Source of the DNA: Lachnospira sp. UBA3212
GTDB taxonomy: Bacteria; Bacillota; Clostridia; Lachnospirales; Lachnospiraceae
DNA length: 64,000 nt
Assembly: GCA_002363615.1 (NCBI GenBank)
Contig: DEWK01000006.1
Coordinates: 1 to 64,000 of the forward strand
Reading direction: 5' to 3'
A model generated the notes under the pieces. It ran no database searches. It was not told the DNA's origin and was given only the letters and a program-made list of their open reading frames with translations. This document shows positions 43,227 to 51,991 of this stretch, one piece after another; position 1 is the stretch's first letter, and each line of letters opens with the position of its first letter. The position numbers and the translations under genes were made by a program.

Positions 43227-44672
43227 CTAATTGGAAAGGATGTTTAAATAATTACAATCCAGGTCTTCCGGACCTAAAATCATACATCCCTTTTCTTTTG
43301 CATATTTAATATAGTCTACAATATCCCCTGTAATCTCTTCTCCCGGTGCAAGGATTGGGATTCCCGGAGGATAACACATTACAAATTCTCCACAAATTCC
43401 ACCGATCGACGCTTCCATCGGCACAGAAATCTTATTGCCATAAAAAGCTTCCTTTGGTGAAACAGCTACTTTAGGAGAAATATATTCTTGCGTCAACATA
43501 CCCGTTTGATCCTTATGGTAACGTCTTCTGATTTCCTTTAGGGCTCCCACTAGGCGTTCAATGTCCCGGTCCCTGTCTCCCACGGAAATATAGGCAAGGA
43601 CATTTCCCAAGTCACCAAATTCAATCTGTATATCATATTCATCCCTTAAATAATCGTATACTTCAATGCCAGCAAGACCGGTTTTTAAAGTATTAATGGA
43701 AAGTTTTGTTACGTCAAAATTATAAACGGAATCCCCATTAATTATCTCGCTGGAATAGGCGTAATAGTCTCCGATTTCATTGATCTCGGTTCTGGCATAA
43801 TCTGCCAAGGTAATCACCTTATCAAAGATTTGCTGTCCATGCATAGCCAGATTACGTCTTGAGATATCCAGGGAAGACATTAAAAGATAAGAACCCGAAG
43901 TAGTTTGGGTTAAATTGATAATCTGTCTGACATAATCCTGATTCACATTTGGACCTAGCAAAAGAAAGGAAGACTGGGTAAGGCTTCCTCCGGATTTATG
44001 CATGGATACAGAAGCCATATCACACCCTGCATGCATTGCAGCCATAGGAAGCTTGTCATTAAAATAAAAATGCGTTCCATGGGCTTCATCTGCTAACACA
44101 TACATGCCTCGTTTATGTGCATACTCTGTGATTTCTTTTAGGTTGGAGCAAACCCCATAATAGGTAGGATTGTTAATTAAAATTGCCTTGGCATTCGGAT
44201 GGGCATCAATGGTTCTTTTTACATCTTCTAATTTCATCCCCAAGGAAATTCCAAGGTTTGAATCCGTGTCCGGATTAACATAAACCGGAATTGCTCCGGA
44301 CAAAACCAAAACATTAATTGCGGAACGGTGCACATTTCTTGGAAGGATAATTTCATCCCCTTCCTTGCAAACGCTAAGAATCATGGATTGTACCGCAGAC
44401 GTGGTACCTCCAACCATAAAAAAAGCGTGGGCCGCCCCGAATGCTTCCGCAGCGATGTCCTCCGCTTCTTTTATCACAGAAACCGGGTGACATAGATTAT
44501 CCAAAGGTTTCATGGAATTTACATCCACCGACAAACACTTTTCCCCAAGGAAATCAAGCAGGGCTTGATTTCCCCTTCCTCTCTTATGTCCAGGTACATC
44601 AAAAGGTACCACTCGGTTTACTTTTAAATTATTTAAGGCTTCCAAGATTGGAGCTCTGCTTTGATCCGGCAT
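43227..44672 (-). CDS. speA: Arginine decarboxylase (PLP, aspartate-aminotransferase-fold type)
   Basis: This 481-residue Orn/Lys/Arg decarboxylase starts with FDVPGHKRGRGNQALLDFLG. The PLP-binding lysine is in SVSMHKSGGSLTQSSF (about residue 223), and ADEAHGTHFYF precedes it. The short form lacking the wing domain is the usual biosynthetic enzyme of Firmicutes. Arginine is the likely substrate because agmatinase is in the same operon; lysine is the alternative. It lies 22 bp after speD. Confidence 0.9.
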   Translation of the reverse strand: MPDQSRAPILEALNNLKVNRVVPFDVPGHKRGRGNQALLDFLGEKCLSVDVNSMKPLDNLCHPVSVIKEAEDIAAEAFGAAHAFFMVGGTTSAVQSMILSVCKEGDEIILPRNVHRSAINVLVLSGAIPVYVNPDTDSNLGISLGMKLEDVKRTIDAHPNAKAILINNPTYYGVCSNLKEITEYAHKRGMYVLADEAHGTHFYFNDKLPMAAMHAGCDMASVSMHKSGGSLTQSSFLLLGPNVNQDYVRQIINLTQTTSGSYLLMSSLDISRRNLAMHGQQIFDKVITLADYARTEINEIGDYYAYSSEIINGDSVYNFDVTKLSINTLKTGLAGIEVYDYLRDEYDIQIEFGDLGNVLAYISVGDRDRDIERLVGALKEIRRRYHKDQTGMLTQEYISPKVAVSPKEAFYGNKISVPMEASIGGICGEFVMCYPPGIPILAPGEEITGDIVDYIKYAKEKGCMILGPEDLDCNYLNILSN

Positions 44673-44694
44673 ATCAAATCTCTCCCAAACTAAA

Positions 44695-45510
44695 TTAGTA
44701 AATATTCATTCCATTATAGATCTCTACCATTTCTCTTCTAAGAGTATGTTCCATATCGATTCTTGTTTCCGGATCGATATCTTCTATGGTGGAACGGAAT
44801 AGATAATTCTTTAGGTCTACATTTTTTATCAGCATCTTGGTATGAAACAAATTACACTGATAAATATTAAAGTCCATGGCATCATATTTTTTTAAAATCT
44901 CATCCGGAACATATTCCTGAATGGAATTAATTTTATTTTCCAAAAAGACTTTCTTTCCATCAATGTCTCTTGTAAAACCTCGTACTCGATAGTCCATGCT
45001 AATAATATCAGAATCAAAACAACCAATCAAGTAATCTAGGGTTTTTAATGGTGTAATGGTTCCACAGGTAGAAACATCAATGTCTACCCGAAAGGTACCA
45101 ATGGAACTTCCAGGATGAAATTCCGGATAGGTATGAACCGTAATATGACTTTTATCCAAATGAGCCAAAACCGTATCACTTTCTAACATTTCCATGGTAA
45201 CACCCTCTTCACTGGTGTTGGACTCTAAACTTTCCGGAATCACCTCACGGTTTTCCTCGGAGATTAACATGGTTACACTGGCTCCCTGAGGATCATAGTC
45301 CTGCTTGGAAATATTTAAAATCTTTGCGCCAATCATCTCTGCAACATTTACAATAATCTTTGTTAAACGGTCTGAATTATATTGTTCATCAATATATTCA
45401 ATGTATTCCTTTTGCTCACGTTCCGACCTAGCATAACAAACATCATAGATATTGAAACTAAGGGATTTTGTTAAATTATTAAAGCCATATAATTTTAATT
45501 TTTGATTCAT
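44695..45510 (-). CDS. speD: S-adenosylmethionine decarboxylase proenzyme
   Basis: This 271-residue enzyme is of the E. coli SpeD type. It self-cleaves to give a pyruvoyl group; the processing site is the Lys-Ser pair in HLDKSHITVHTYPEFHPG, with serine at about residue 119. It makes the aminopropyl donor for SpeE. The ribosome binding site is weak (GGGCGGG). The 42-bp gap before it, after rlmB, holds a small CCAG/CTGG hairpin. Confidence 0.93.
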   Translation of the reverse strand: MNQKLKLYGFNNLTKSLSFNIYDVCYARSEREQKEYIEYIDEQYNSDRLTKIIVNVAEMIGAKILNISKQDYDPQGASVTMLISEENREVIPESLESNTSEEGVTMEMLESDTVLAHLDKSHITVHTYPEFHPGSSIGTFRVDIDVSTCGTITPLKTLDYLIGCFDSDIISMDYRVRGFTRDIDGKKVFLENKINSIQEYVPDEILKKYDAMDFNIYQCNLFHTKMLIKNVDLKNYLFRSTIEDIDPETRIDMEHTLRREMVEIYNGMNIY

Positions 45511-45552
45511 GACATAACCCGCCCCAGAACTAGCTGGTCCTTCTGTTAAAAA

Positions 45553-46311
45553 TTATTTTTTTAATCTTTGACGTACTACCTCATAAGCAAGGATTCCACA
45601 TGCCACGGAAGCATTTAAGGAATTGATTTCTCCAAACATAGGAACACTTGCTATATAATCACATTTTTCTTTTACCAAACGTGAAACACCATTTCCTTCA
45701 TTACCAACGATTAAACCTAAAGGACCTCTTAGGTCAAGGTCATACATGGGACTCCCATCCATGTCCGCACAAGCAAACCACAAGCCTTCTTTTTTTAAAT
45801 CTTCTATAGTCTTAGAAAGGTTGGTAACCTTGGCAACCGGGGTGTAACTAACCGCGCCGGCAGAGGATTTAGCAACGGTTGGGGTAATTCCTACTGACCG
45901 TCTCTTGGGAATAATCACCCCATGAGCTCCGGCAATATTAGCGGTTCGAATAATTGCCCCTAAATTATGGGGATCTTCGATTTCATCACAAAGAATCAAG
46001 AAAGGATCCTCTCCCTTGCTTCTTGCCTTTTCTAGCATCTCTTCCACGGTGGAGTAGGCATAGGCAGCGCACTTAGCAATCACTCCCTGATGGTGTCCCG
46101 TACTGGACAATAGATCCAATCTTTCTTTTGGCACAAATTCCAGGATGGAATCATGTTTTCTCGCCTCCCGAATAATGGTACGCACTGCTGAATCTGTGCA
46201 GCCATCTAAGACATATAATTTATCAATTGTTTTTCCTGCACGAAACCCCTCAAGCACCGGGTTTCTTCCTTCAATTACAGACTCATTCACCTGTGTGTCC
46301 TTGTTCTCCAT
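45553..46311 (-). CDS. rlmB: 23S rRNA 2'-O-ribose methyltransferase RlmB/TrmH family
   Basis: This 252-residue SpoU-family methyltransferase has an N-terminal substrate-binding domain (VIEGRNPVLEGF). The knotted C-terminal domain has CDEIEDPHNLGAIIRTANIAG (residues about 112-132), IVGNEGNGVSRLVKEKCD and GEINSLNASVACGILAYE. I start at the ATG at 46311 behind GGAG; the ORF opens 1 codon earlier with TTG. It overlaps the end of mrnC, a classic Firmicutes arrangement (cysS-mrnC-rlmB). Confidence 0.93.
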   Translation of the reverse strand: MENKDTQVNESVIEGRNPVLEGFRAGKTIDKLYVLDGCTDSAVRTIIREARKHDSILEFVPKERLDLLSSTGHHQGVIAKCAAYAYSTVEEMLEKARSKGEDPFLILCDEIEDPHNLGAIIRTANIAGAHGVIIPKRRSVGITPTVAKSSAGAVSYTPVAKVTNLSKTIEDLKKEGLWFACADMDGSPMYDLDLRGPLGLIVGNEGNGVSRLVKEKCDYIASVPMFGEINSLNASVACGILAYEVVRQRLKK

Positions 46312-46726
46312 CAATGATCTCCATTCCTTTTTTTATAATCTCCATCATTCGATCGCTATTTTTGCTCAAATATAAATAACCCATCAGAGCTTCAAAGCCT
46401 GTAGCAATCCTGTAGTCCATAATACTGGCATTTTTCGCCGAACTATAGGACTTTGCATTTCTTCCTCTCCGATAAATTTCCCATTCTTTGTCTGAAAAAC
46501 TTCCTTTAAGGCCATGCATAATCGCAGCCTGAGCCTCTGCTTTTACATATTTGGTGGCCTTTTTATGTAATTTTTCTACCGGTATATTTCCCCTACTTAC
46601 CAAGAGACTCCGAATAACAAGTTCAAAGATTCCATCTCCTAAATAAGCAAGTACCAAGGGAGAATAGAGATTGGGATCCGACTCTGAAAGATTCATTTGT
46701 TCTTTGATTTCACTATATAAATCCAT
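46283..46726 (-). CDS. mrnC: Mini-ribonuclease 3
   Basis: This 147-residue RNase III-like protein lacks the dsRNA-binding domain and matures 23S rRNA. The catalytic region is SPLVLAYLGDGIFELVIRSLLV, and AKSYSSAKNASIMDYRIATGFEALMGYLYL follows. I start at the ATG at 46726, which overlaps the cysS stop in TAATG; the ORF could also open at TTG 46741. Its end overlaps rlmB by about 30 bp. Confidence 0.94.
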   Translation of the reverse strand: MDLYSEIKEQMNLSESDPNLYSPLVLAYLGDGIFELVIRSLLVSRGNIPVEKLHKKATKYVKAEAQAAIMHGLKGSFSDKEWEIYRRGRNAKSYSSAKNASIMDYRIATGFEALMGYLYLSKNSDRMMEIIKKGMEIIDGEQGHTGE

Positions 46727-48153
46727 TAAATTCTCTTCCAAACTACACCTTCACGGGTGTCCTTAATTTCAATTCCCTTTGCCCTTAATTCATCTCGAAT
46801 CGCATCTGCCTTGGTAAAGTCCTTTGCCTTCTTGGCTTCTTTTCTCTCTTCAATCTTTTCATTGATATAGGCTAAGAGATCCTCATCCACTGACTCTACT
46901 TCCTGAGTAACCCTTCCACTTTCCATCTCCTTGATTCCAATTCCCAAAACTTCATCAAAACTTTCAAGAACTGCAAGTTTAGTTGCAGGATTTGCCTCAA
47001 GCTTAAAGGTATCATAAAGCAAACTAATTCCGGAAGCAGTATTAATATCATTTCCAACTACGTTAATAAACTTCCTCTTGTTCTCATCTAATAAAGAAGA
47101 ATCTACCACCTGGTCTGGGGTAACCTGTTTAGCAAGTTCTGCAACTCTGCTGGTTAATTTCTCATAGATTGCCTTGGTATTATCAAGATTTTCAAAGGTA
47201 AATTCCAATGGCTTGCGATAATGAGACTGCAAGCAATAGAATCTATATACCAATGGATGATAGCCCTTTTCTTCTAAGGTAGAAACGGTAAGGATGTTTC
47301 CTTCCGACTTTGACATCTTTCCATTACGGTCATTTAAATGCTGTACATGGAACCAGTAATTACACCACTTATGTCCTAAATAAGCCTCAGATTGAGCAAT
47401 CTCATTGGTATGGTGTGGGAAAATATTATCTACCCCACCACAGTGAATATCCAGATTTTCTCCAAGATGTTTCATGGAGATACAAGAACACTCAATGTGC
47501 CATCCCGGATATCCTACGCCCCATGGGCTGTCCCACTTTAATTGCTGGTCTTCAAACTTAGACTTAGTAAACCACAAGACGAAATCTGCAGGATTTTTCT
47601 TATTTTCATCTGCTTCCACATCATCACGAACGCCCACTCGTAAATCATCTTCCTTATGAGGCGTTAGCGCATAATAATTTTCTAGGGTAGAAGTATCAAA
47701 ATACACATTACCACCTGCTATATAAGCATGTCCCTTTTCTAAAAGAACGCTTACCACCTTGATAAAATCGTCGATACAGTTGGTAGCAGGCTCTACTACC
47801 TCCGGATAAATATTATTTAACTTTTTAAAATCTTCAAAAAAAGCGTCGGTATAGAATTTTGCAATTTCCATGACAGACTTGTGCTCACGTAAAGCACCCT
47901 TTACCATCTTATCTTCACCTGTATCAGCATCGGAAGAAAGGTGTCCCACATCTGTAATATTCATTACACGCTTTACTTCATAACCTTCATATCTTAACTC
48001 TCTTAAAAGAACATCCTCCATAATGTAAGAACGGAGGTTACCAATATGGGCATAATGGTATACAGTAGGTCCGCAGGTGTACATCTTTACCTTTCCTTCT
48101 TCATTCGGGATAAATGTTTCTTTTTCTCTTGTTAAAGTATTGTATAAGATCAT
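46726..48153 (-). CDS. cysS: Cysteinyl-tRNA synthetase
   Basis: This is a 475-residue class I synthetase. It shows KMYTCGPTVYHYAHIGNLRSYI (zinc cysteine and a HIGN motif at residues about 27-45), GWHIECSCISMKHLG, the zinc-ligand DIHCGGVDNIFPHHTNEIAQSEA and NGKMSKSEGNILTV (KMSKS). It is 3 bp after cysE; serine acetyltransferase beside CysRS is a conserved cysteine-supply pair. Confidence 0.97.
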   Translation of the reverse strand: MILYNTLTREKETFIPNEEGKVKMYTCGPTVYHYAHIGNLRSYIMEDVLLRELRYEGYEVKRVMNITDVGHLSSDADTGEDKMVKGALREHKSVMEIAKFYTDAFFEDFKKLNNIYPEVVEPATNCIDDFIKVVSVLLEKGHAYIAGGNVYFDTSTLENYYALTPHKEDDLRVGVRDDVEADENKKNPADFVLWFTKSKFEDQQLKWDSPWGVGYPGWHIECSCISMKHLGENLDIHCGGVDNIFPHHTNEIAQSEAYLGHKWCNYWFHVQHLNDRNGKMSKSEGNILTVSTLEEKGYHPLVYRFYCLQSHYRKPLEFTFENLDNTKAIYEKLTSRVAELAKQVTPDQVVDSSLLDENKRKFINVVGNDINTASGISLLYDTFKLEANPATKLAVLESFDEVLGIGIKEMESGRVTQEVESVDEDLLAYINEKIEERKEAKKAKDFTKADAIRDELRAKGIEIKDTREGVVWKRI

Positions 48154-48156
48154 AAT

Positions 48157-48891
48157 CTATTCTCCTTCCTTGTGATTTTCTGTTTGATTGGTAAGACCCG
48201 GGGTAATAGGTTCTCCCGTCGCTTTCTCATATTCCTGGCATAACTCCGAGATTACCCGGCGAAGCATGGAATTTTCCTTGTGGATATTGACTAGGTCCAT
48301 GGCAATCGGATCCGGGAAATTAATCTGATCCAGATCCTGTCTAGGAAGACGAACATTGTCTCTCTTTACCACGTGACCCGGAACACCCACCACCGTACAA
48401 TTGGCAGGTACATCCTTTAGTACCACTGAACCGGCTCCAATCTTAGAATTTTCTCCCACGGTAATAGAACCTAAGACCCTTGCACCGGCACTAACCATGA
48501 CGTTATCGCATAAGGTAGGATGTCTTTTTCCACATTCCTTACCGGTTCCACCTAAGGTCACTCCCTGATAAAGAGTCACATTCTCTCCAATAATTGTGGT
48601 TTCACCTATCACCACCCCATGACCATGATCAATAAAGAATCCTTTTCCGATCTTAGCTCCTGGATGGATTTCAATCCCTGTTTTTCTGGCTGATTTTTGA
48701 GATATCTTTCTGGCCTTATAAAATTCCCCTTTTTCATAGAATTTATGAGCTTTTCTATAATCCCAAATCGCCCAGAAGCAAGGATAAAGATAGATTTCTT
48801 TTTTATCTTTAATGGCCGGATCACGTTCCTTAATGACCTCGTACATTTCATCTGAGTAATCCTTGAATTTTTTTCCTAATCGTTCAAACAT
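48157..48891 (-). CDS. cysE: Serine O-acetyltransferase
   Basis: This 244-residue hexapeptide-repeat enzyme makes O-acetylserine for cysteine synthesis. The left-handed beta helix begins at GIEIHPGAKIGKGFFIDHGHGVVIGE, and the catalytic region continues VTLYQGVTLGGTGKECGKRHPTL. It is the short EpsC-like form with a helical N-terminus. The C-terminus has an acidic, polar extension. It is translated just before cysS. Confidence 0.94.
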   Translation of the reverse strand: MFERLGKKFKDYSDEMYEVIKERDPAIKDKKEIYLYPCFWAIWDYRKAHKFYEKGEFYKARKISQKSARKTGIEIHPGAKIGKGFFIDHGHGVVIGETTIIGENVTLYQGVTLGGTGKECGKRHPTLCDNVMVSAGARVLGSITVGENSKIGAGSVVLKDVPANCTVVGVPGHVVKRDNVRLPRQDLDQINFPDPIAMDLVNIHKENSMLRRVISELCQEYEKATGEPITPGLTNQTENHKEGE

Positions 48892-48906
48892 ATGCTTCCT
48901 CGAATT

Positions 48907-49692
48907 TTAGATTTCCTCCGGTAAATCCCAGGGGATTGTATTTAAATCATCCTGTTTTAAATGGTTTGTTCTTAAAATCATAAGATGATTCCCATAGTCT
49001 TTGTTTAAAACTCTTGCCTTGTCCCAAGCTTCTATAAACCACTCTTCCTTCACTGAGTGATTCGGGCAGAAAATCGTGGCAATGATTCCCACCAGTTGAT
49101 TCTGGTCGTAAACAAGATAATACGTTCCATCTTCACAGGCCAAAACCTTTGCATAGTTACAAAAATATTCTTCCCTATACTCCTGACAAACTACCTGTGA
49201 TTTTTCTTTTTTTAAAAATTCTCCCATTTTAGGATAATCTTTCCTTTGCGCTTTTACCAGATTCAATCCAAGTGATTTATAAAAATCTTCTTGGAAGAGC
49301 ACAGGTTCTGGCATAATCCCAAGACTTTCAAAACCATAGACCTTGTAGAACTCGGGAATCTCTGTTAAAAGAATCAGGGGAATGTCATTCTTTCTAGCTT
49401 CTTCTATTATTATTTTTAAGATGCTTCCGGCATACCCTTTCCTTCTATACTTTTTTTCTGTAGCAACGCCATAAAGATAATAGGCTAAAAAAATTTTTCC
49501 CTGATAGGATAGCTTTCTTTCCCTTAAGTGAATCATAGACACATAACGTCCATCTTGAAAAATAGCATAAACCTTGGAATCCTGAATAAAGGAATGATAA
49601 TACAAGTCTGCATAGGCCACCGGATCCTGAAAAACCTCCTGATAAAGCCGATAGGTCTTACGTTTTTTTTCCTCACTTAAAAGTTCAACCAT
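48907..49692 (-). CDS. GNAT-family N-acetyltransferase
   Basis: This 261-residue protein has an N-terminal GNAT domain. The acetyl-CoA-binding segment is YYLYGVATEKKYRRKGYAGSILKIIIEEA (residues about 72-100), followed by IPLILLTEIPEFYKVYGF. The C-terminal part resembles a second, degenerate sterol-carrier-like or GNAT half. The substrate is unknown. It lies 14 bp after the DUF2156 gene; the two acyltransferase-like proteins may work on related targets. Confidence 0.85.
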   Translation of the reverse strand: MVELLSEEKKRKTYRLYQEVFQDPVAYADLYYHSFIQDSKVYAIFQDGRYVSMIHLRERKLSYQGKIFLAYYLYGVATEKKYRRKGYAGSILKIIIEEARKNDIPLILLTEIPEFYKVYGFESLGIMPEPVLFQEDFYKSLGLNLVKAQRKDYPKMGEFLKKEKSQVVCQEYREEYFCNYAKVLACEDGTYYLVYDQNQLVGIIATIFCPNHSVKEEWFIEAWDKARVLNKDYGNHLMILRTNHLKQDDLNTIPWDLPEEI

Positions 49693-49706
49693 CCACCGGC
49701 TCCTTC

Positions 49707-50618
49707 CTATTTTTCCCTGATTTGATACTTGCTTATAAGCTCAATGGGCTGGTAAGACTCCTTGGAATGACGAAGTCCCATAAGTCCCATATCATCCTCC
49801 CGATTCACCAGGCTAACCTCAGGATATTCATGCTTAATAAACCAACTACTAATAGCAGTATAAAGACCTCGAATAGAAGGATTTGCCTTCTCAATATGGA
49901 TATAGCACATATCAAGATTAGGAGACATGGAACCCGCTGCAAAGGCTTCTAGTTTATCATGAACATAAATTCCACCCATTTTAAAATCCAAGGGCATTCT
50001 CTCCTTTAAAATACGCTTAAACCCTTCATTCTCAGCCTTGGCATAAATGTTTTCTTCTCTTTCATTGCTATCACATAACCAAGTATCCATTCTAGTAATA
50101 ATATCCTCAGCATCATCATAGGTAAGGCTCTTGTAATAGGAGCAATCCCCATATTCTCGCATAAAGGCATTTAGGTGATTTTTCTTTTTATGAAGCTTCC
50201 TTCCTGATAAACCGGCCATCCGCTTACCTTCATAGATATAATCATAATAGTCACGATTGGTGGTAATCTCATATTTTTCCTTTGGCAATTCCAAAAGTTC
50301 TAACATTTCCTCATCCACCATATCCATAAATAATTTTTTTTCAAGTTTCTTGGTAAAATAGTTTTGGATTTCCTGAAACGCCTCCTTGCAGTATTTTCTC
50401 TCGCACAAAGGCATAACAGTGTAAATTTCTTCTTTATCATGTAAAAGAAAGAATAGAAAATTCTCTTTTTTTATATACTCCGGCCGATAATAATTCTGCC
50501 AAAGATAAGTGTCAAAAACAGCATTCTCACAAATACCGGAAGGTCTCTTGGCAAAATACTCGCTAAGCAAAGAAAGATCTTCTAAACCAACCGGTTTTAA
50601 TTTCCATTTATCTGACAC
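49707..50618 (-). CDS. DUF2156 protein (LPG synthase C-terminal-like acyltransferase)
   Basis: This 303-residue protein corresponds to the GNAT-like domain of lysyl-phosphatidylglycerol synthases (PF09924). It shows RPSGICENAVFDTYLWQNYYRP, RKLHKKKNHLNAFMREYGDC (near residues 130-150) and a C-terminal YIHIEKANPSIRGLYTAISSWFI. It has no membrane part, so it is not a full MprF. I favour the GTG at 50618, 5 bases after GGAGG; that site lies within the ispF cysteine-rich codons. ATG codons at 50645 and 50654 are alternatives, but neither has a ribosome binding site. Confidence 0.78.
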   Translation of the reverse strand: MSDKWKLKPVGLEDLSLLSEYFAKRPSGICENAVFDTYLWQNYYRPEYIKKENFLFFLLHDKEEIYTVMPLCERKYCKEAFQEIQNYFTKKLEKKLFMDMVDEEMLELLELPKEKYEITTNRDYYDYIYEGKRMAGLSGRKLHKKKNHLNAFMREYGDCSYYKSLTYDDAEDIITRMDTWLCDSNEREENIYAKAENEGFKRILKERMPLDFKMGGIYVHDKLEAFAAGSMSPNLDMCYIHIEKANPSIRGLYTAISSWFIKHEYPEVSLVNREDDMGLMGLRHSKESYQPIELISKYQIREK

Positions 50619-51147
50619 CACAACCTCCACATCCGGGACAGGCATTTCCACCATTCATCTGATCGGAATAAGGAAACACATCATCAATTGCACAGATGGC
50701 CTGGCAGGAAATTCCTTCCTTAGCCCCGGTAAACCCTAATCCTTCTTCTGTTGTGGCCTTAATGGATACCTGGTCAGTAGAAATATCTAAGGCCTGAGCA
50801 ATATTTTTTACTATCTGATCCTTATATGGCGAAATCTTTGGCGCCTGACAGATAATCGTTGCATCAATATTATTAATCACATATAAACTTTTGTCTAACA
50901 AAAGGCCTACCTCTTTTAAAAGTTCTATACTTGAGGCATCCTTGTATTTTTCATCCGTATCCGGGAAATGCTCTCCTATATCTCCCAGTGCCGCTGCACC
51001 CAAAAGGGCATCCATAATGGCATGGGTTAAAACATCTGCATCAGAATGTCCTAACAATCCCTCTTCATAAGGAATCTTAACACCGCCAATAATGAAATCT
51101 CGGTCTTTTGCAAAACGATGAACATCATAACCTAATCCAACTCTCAT
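50608..51147 (-). CDS. ispF: 2-C-methyl-D-erythritol 2,4-cyclodiphosphate synthase with Cys-rich tail
   Basis: This is the MEP-pathway enzyme that cyclises CDP-ME-2-phosphate. The metal-binding GYDVHRF is at residues 6-12, with GLLGHSDADVLTHAIMDALLGA, DIGEHFPDTDEKYKDASS and ATTEEGLGFTGAKEGI following. The family is usually about 157-160 residues; this one has 179. The extra tail after AICAIDD ends NACPGCGGCGVR, a CxxCxxC motif. The last codons also supply the ribosome binding site and GTG start of the DUF2156 gene. Confidence 0.94.
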   Translation of the reverse strand: MRVGLGYDVHRFAKDRDFIIGGVKIPYEEGLLGHSDADVLTHAIMDALLGAAALGDIGEHFPDTDEKYKDASSIELLKEVGLLLDKSLYVINNIDATIICQAPKISPYKDQIVKNIAQALDISTDQVSIKATTEEGLGFTGAKEGISCQAICAIDDVFPYSDQMNGGNACPGCGGCGVR

Positions 51148-51176
51148 AGTAATCCTTTCATTCCCTGGGGAAATTC

Positions 51177-51836
51177 TTATGCCAAATCTTCTTTTTCCTT
51201 ATAGGCCTTCTTGTTTGGCTGGTATTGTAATACATAAACAAAAATATACATAATTCCAGCAAGAAGCATTCCTCCAATCACATCTAAGAAGGAATGCTGT
51301 TTTAAGAACATCGTAGATAAAACAATTAAACTCGTTAAAAGGCTGGCCAAGAAAAGTACCGGCTTTCTATGTTTAATGCACTTGCTCTTATAAAGGGCAA
51401 GACAGGCTCCCACGGAATTAAATACGTGAATACTCGGGAAAACATTGGTATTGGTATCTCCCTTATACAGAGTCGATACAATATAAGTGAACATGTTCTT
51501 ATCAGGATCTACATATGTTCTTAGATCCTGTCCGTTTGGGAACAGGGTACAAATCAATAAAGCAATTGACATTCCTACAAAGAGATTGGCCGACAATTTA
51601 TAATACTCTTCTCTTGATTTAAAGAAAAAGAAAATAAATACTGCCGGAATATAAGCAAACCACAAAAGGTAAGGAATAATAAAGTATTCACAAAATGGAA
51701 TGATATCATCTAACCTAGTGTGCATCACTCGATAAACCGTTGTTACATTCTTTTCTAAATACATGAACCATGGCAGGTAAATAAATACATACAAAAGGGT
51801 CCAAATATGCTTATACTTCTTTACTATTTTTTTCAT
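51177..51836 (-). CDS. PAP2-superfamily membrane phosphatase
   Basis: This is a 219-residue protein with about six membrane helices. The PAP2 motifs are NVFPSIHVFNSVGACLALYKSK (near residues 130-150) and STMFLKQHSFLDVIGGMLLAG (near 180-200), with the catalytic histidines. It is close to the inositolphosphotransferase/PAP2_3 group and may dephosphorylate lipid phosphates or transfer phosphoheads. It is coupled by ATGA to a 12-codon upstream ORF and follows a long leader. It begins the cluster leading to ispF. Confidence 0.85.
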   Translation of the reverse strand: MKKIVKKYKHIWTLLYVFIYLPWFMYLEKNVTTVYRVMHTRLDDIIPFCEYFIIPYLLWFAYIPAVFIFFFFKSREEYYKLSANLFVGMSIALLICTLFPNGQDLRTYVDPDKNMFTYIVSTLYKGDTNTNVFPSIHVFNSVGACLALYKSKCIKHRKPVLFLASLLTSLIVLSTMFLKQHSFLDVIGGMLLAGIMYIFVYVLQYQPNKKAYKEKEDLA

Positions 51837-51871
51837 ACTATTACTCCTATCACTGCAAAAAACGCAGCCAT
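51833..51871 (-). CDS. Short upstream ORF coupled to the PAP2 gene
   Basis: A 12-codon reading frame, MAAFFAVIGVIV, begins at the ATG at 51871, 4 bases after GAGG. It ends in TGA overlapping the PAP2 start codon (ATGA). It is too short for a domain and is very hydrophobic. The TTTTTT run lies in a small CTGC/GCAG hairpin. It may serve translational coupling only. Nothing shows that the peptide itself has a function. Confidence 0.5.
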   Translation of the reverse strand: MAAFFAVIGVIV

Positions 51872-51929
51872 CTTTCCTCTAAATCTGTCATCTAAATCCA
51901 AAGGGGCACACTAGGCCCTTTAATGTTGA

Positions 51930-51958
51930 ATTATATCACAAGACTTTCTAGTTAACAA
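51930..51958 (-). promoter_or_regulatory. Sigma-A promoter of the PAP2-ispF gene run
   Basis: On the minus strand -35 TTGTTA (51953-51958) and -10 TATAAT (51930-51935) are 17 bp apart. The roughly 90-base leader contains an AAAGGG/CCCTTT hairpin and the short ORF at 51833-51871. Confidence 0.8.
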
Positions 51959-51991
51959 GAATAAATCCCTTCGTTTCTTGAAAATAGGCAT

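Noticed and set aside
46726..46741. TTG start of mrnC at 46741
   Set aside because: The ATG at 46726 overlaps the cysS stop in TAATG with GGAAGAG at good spacing, a common coupling arrangement.
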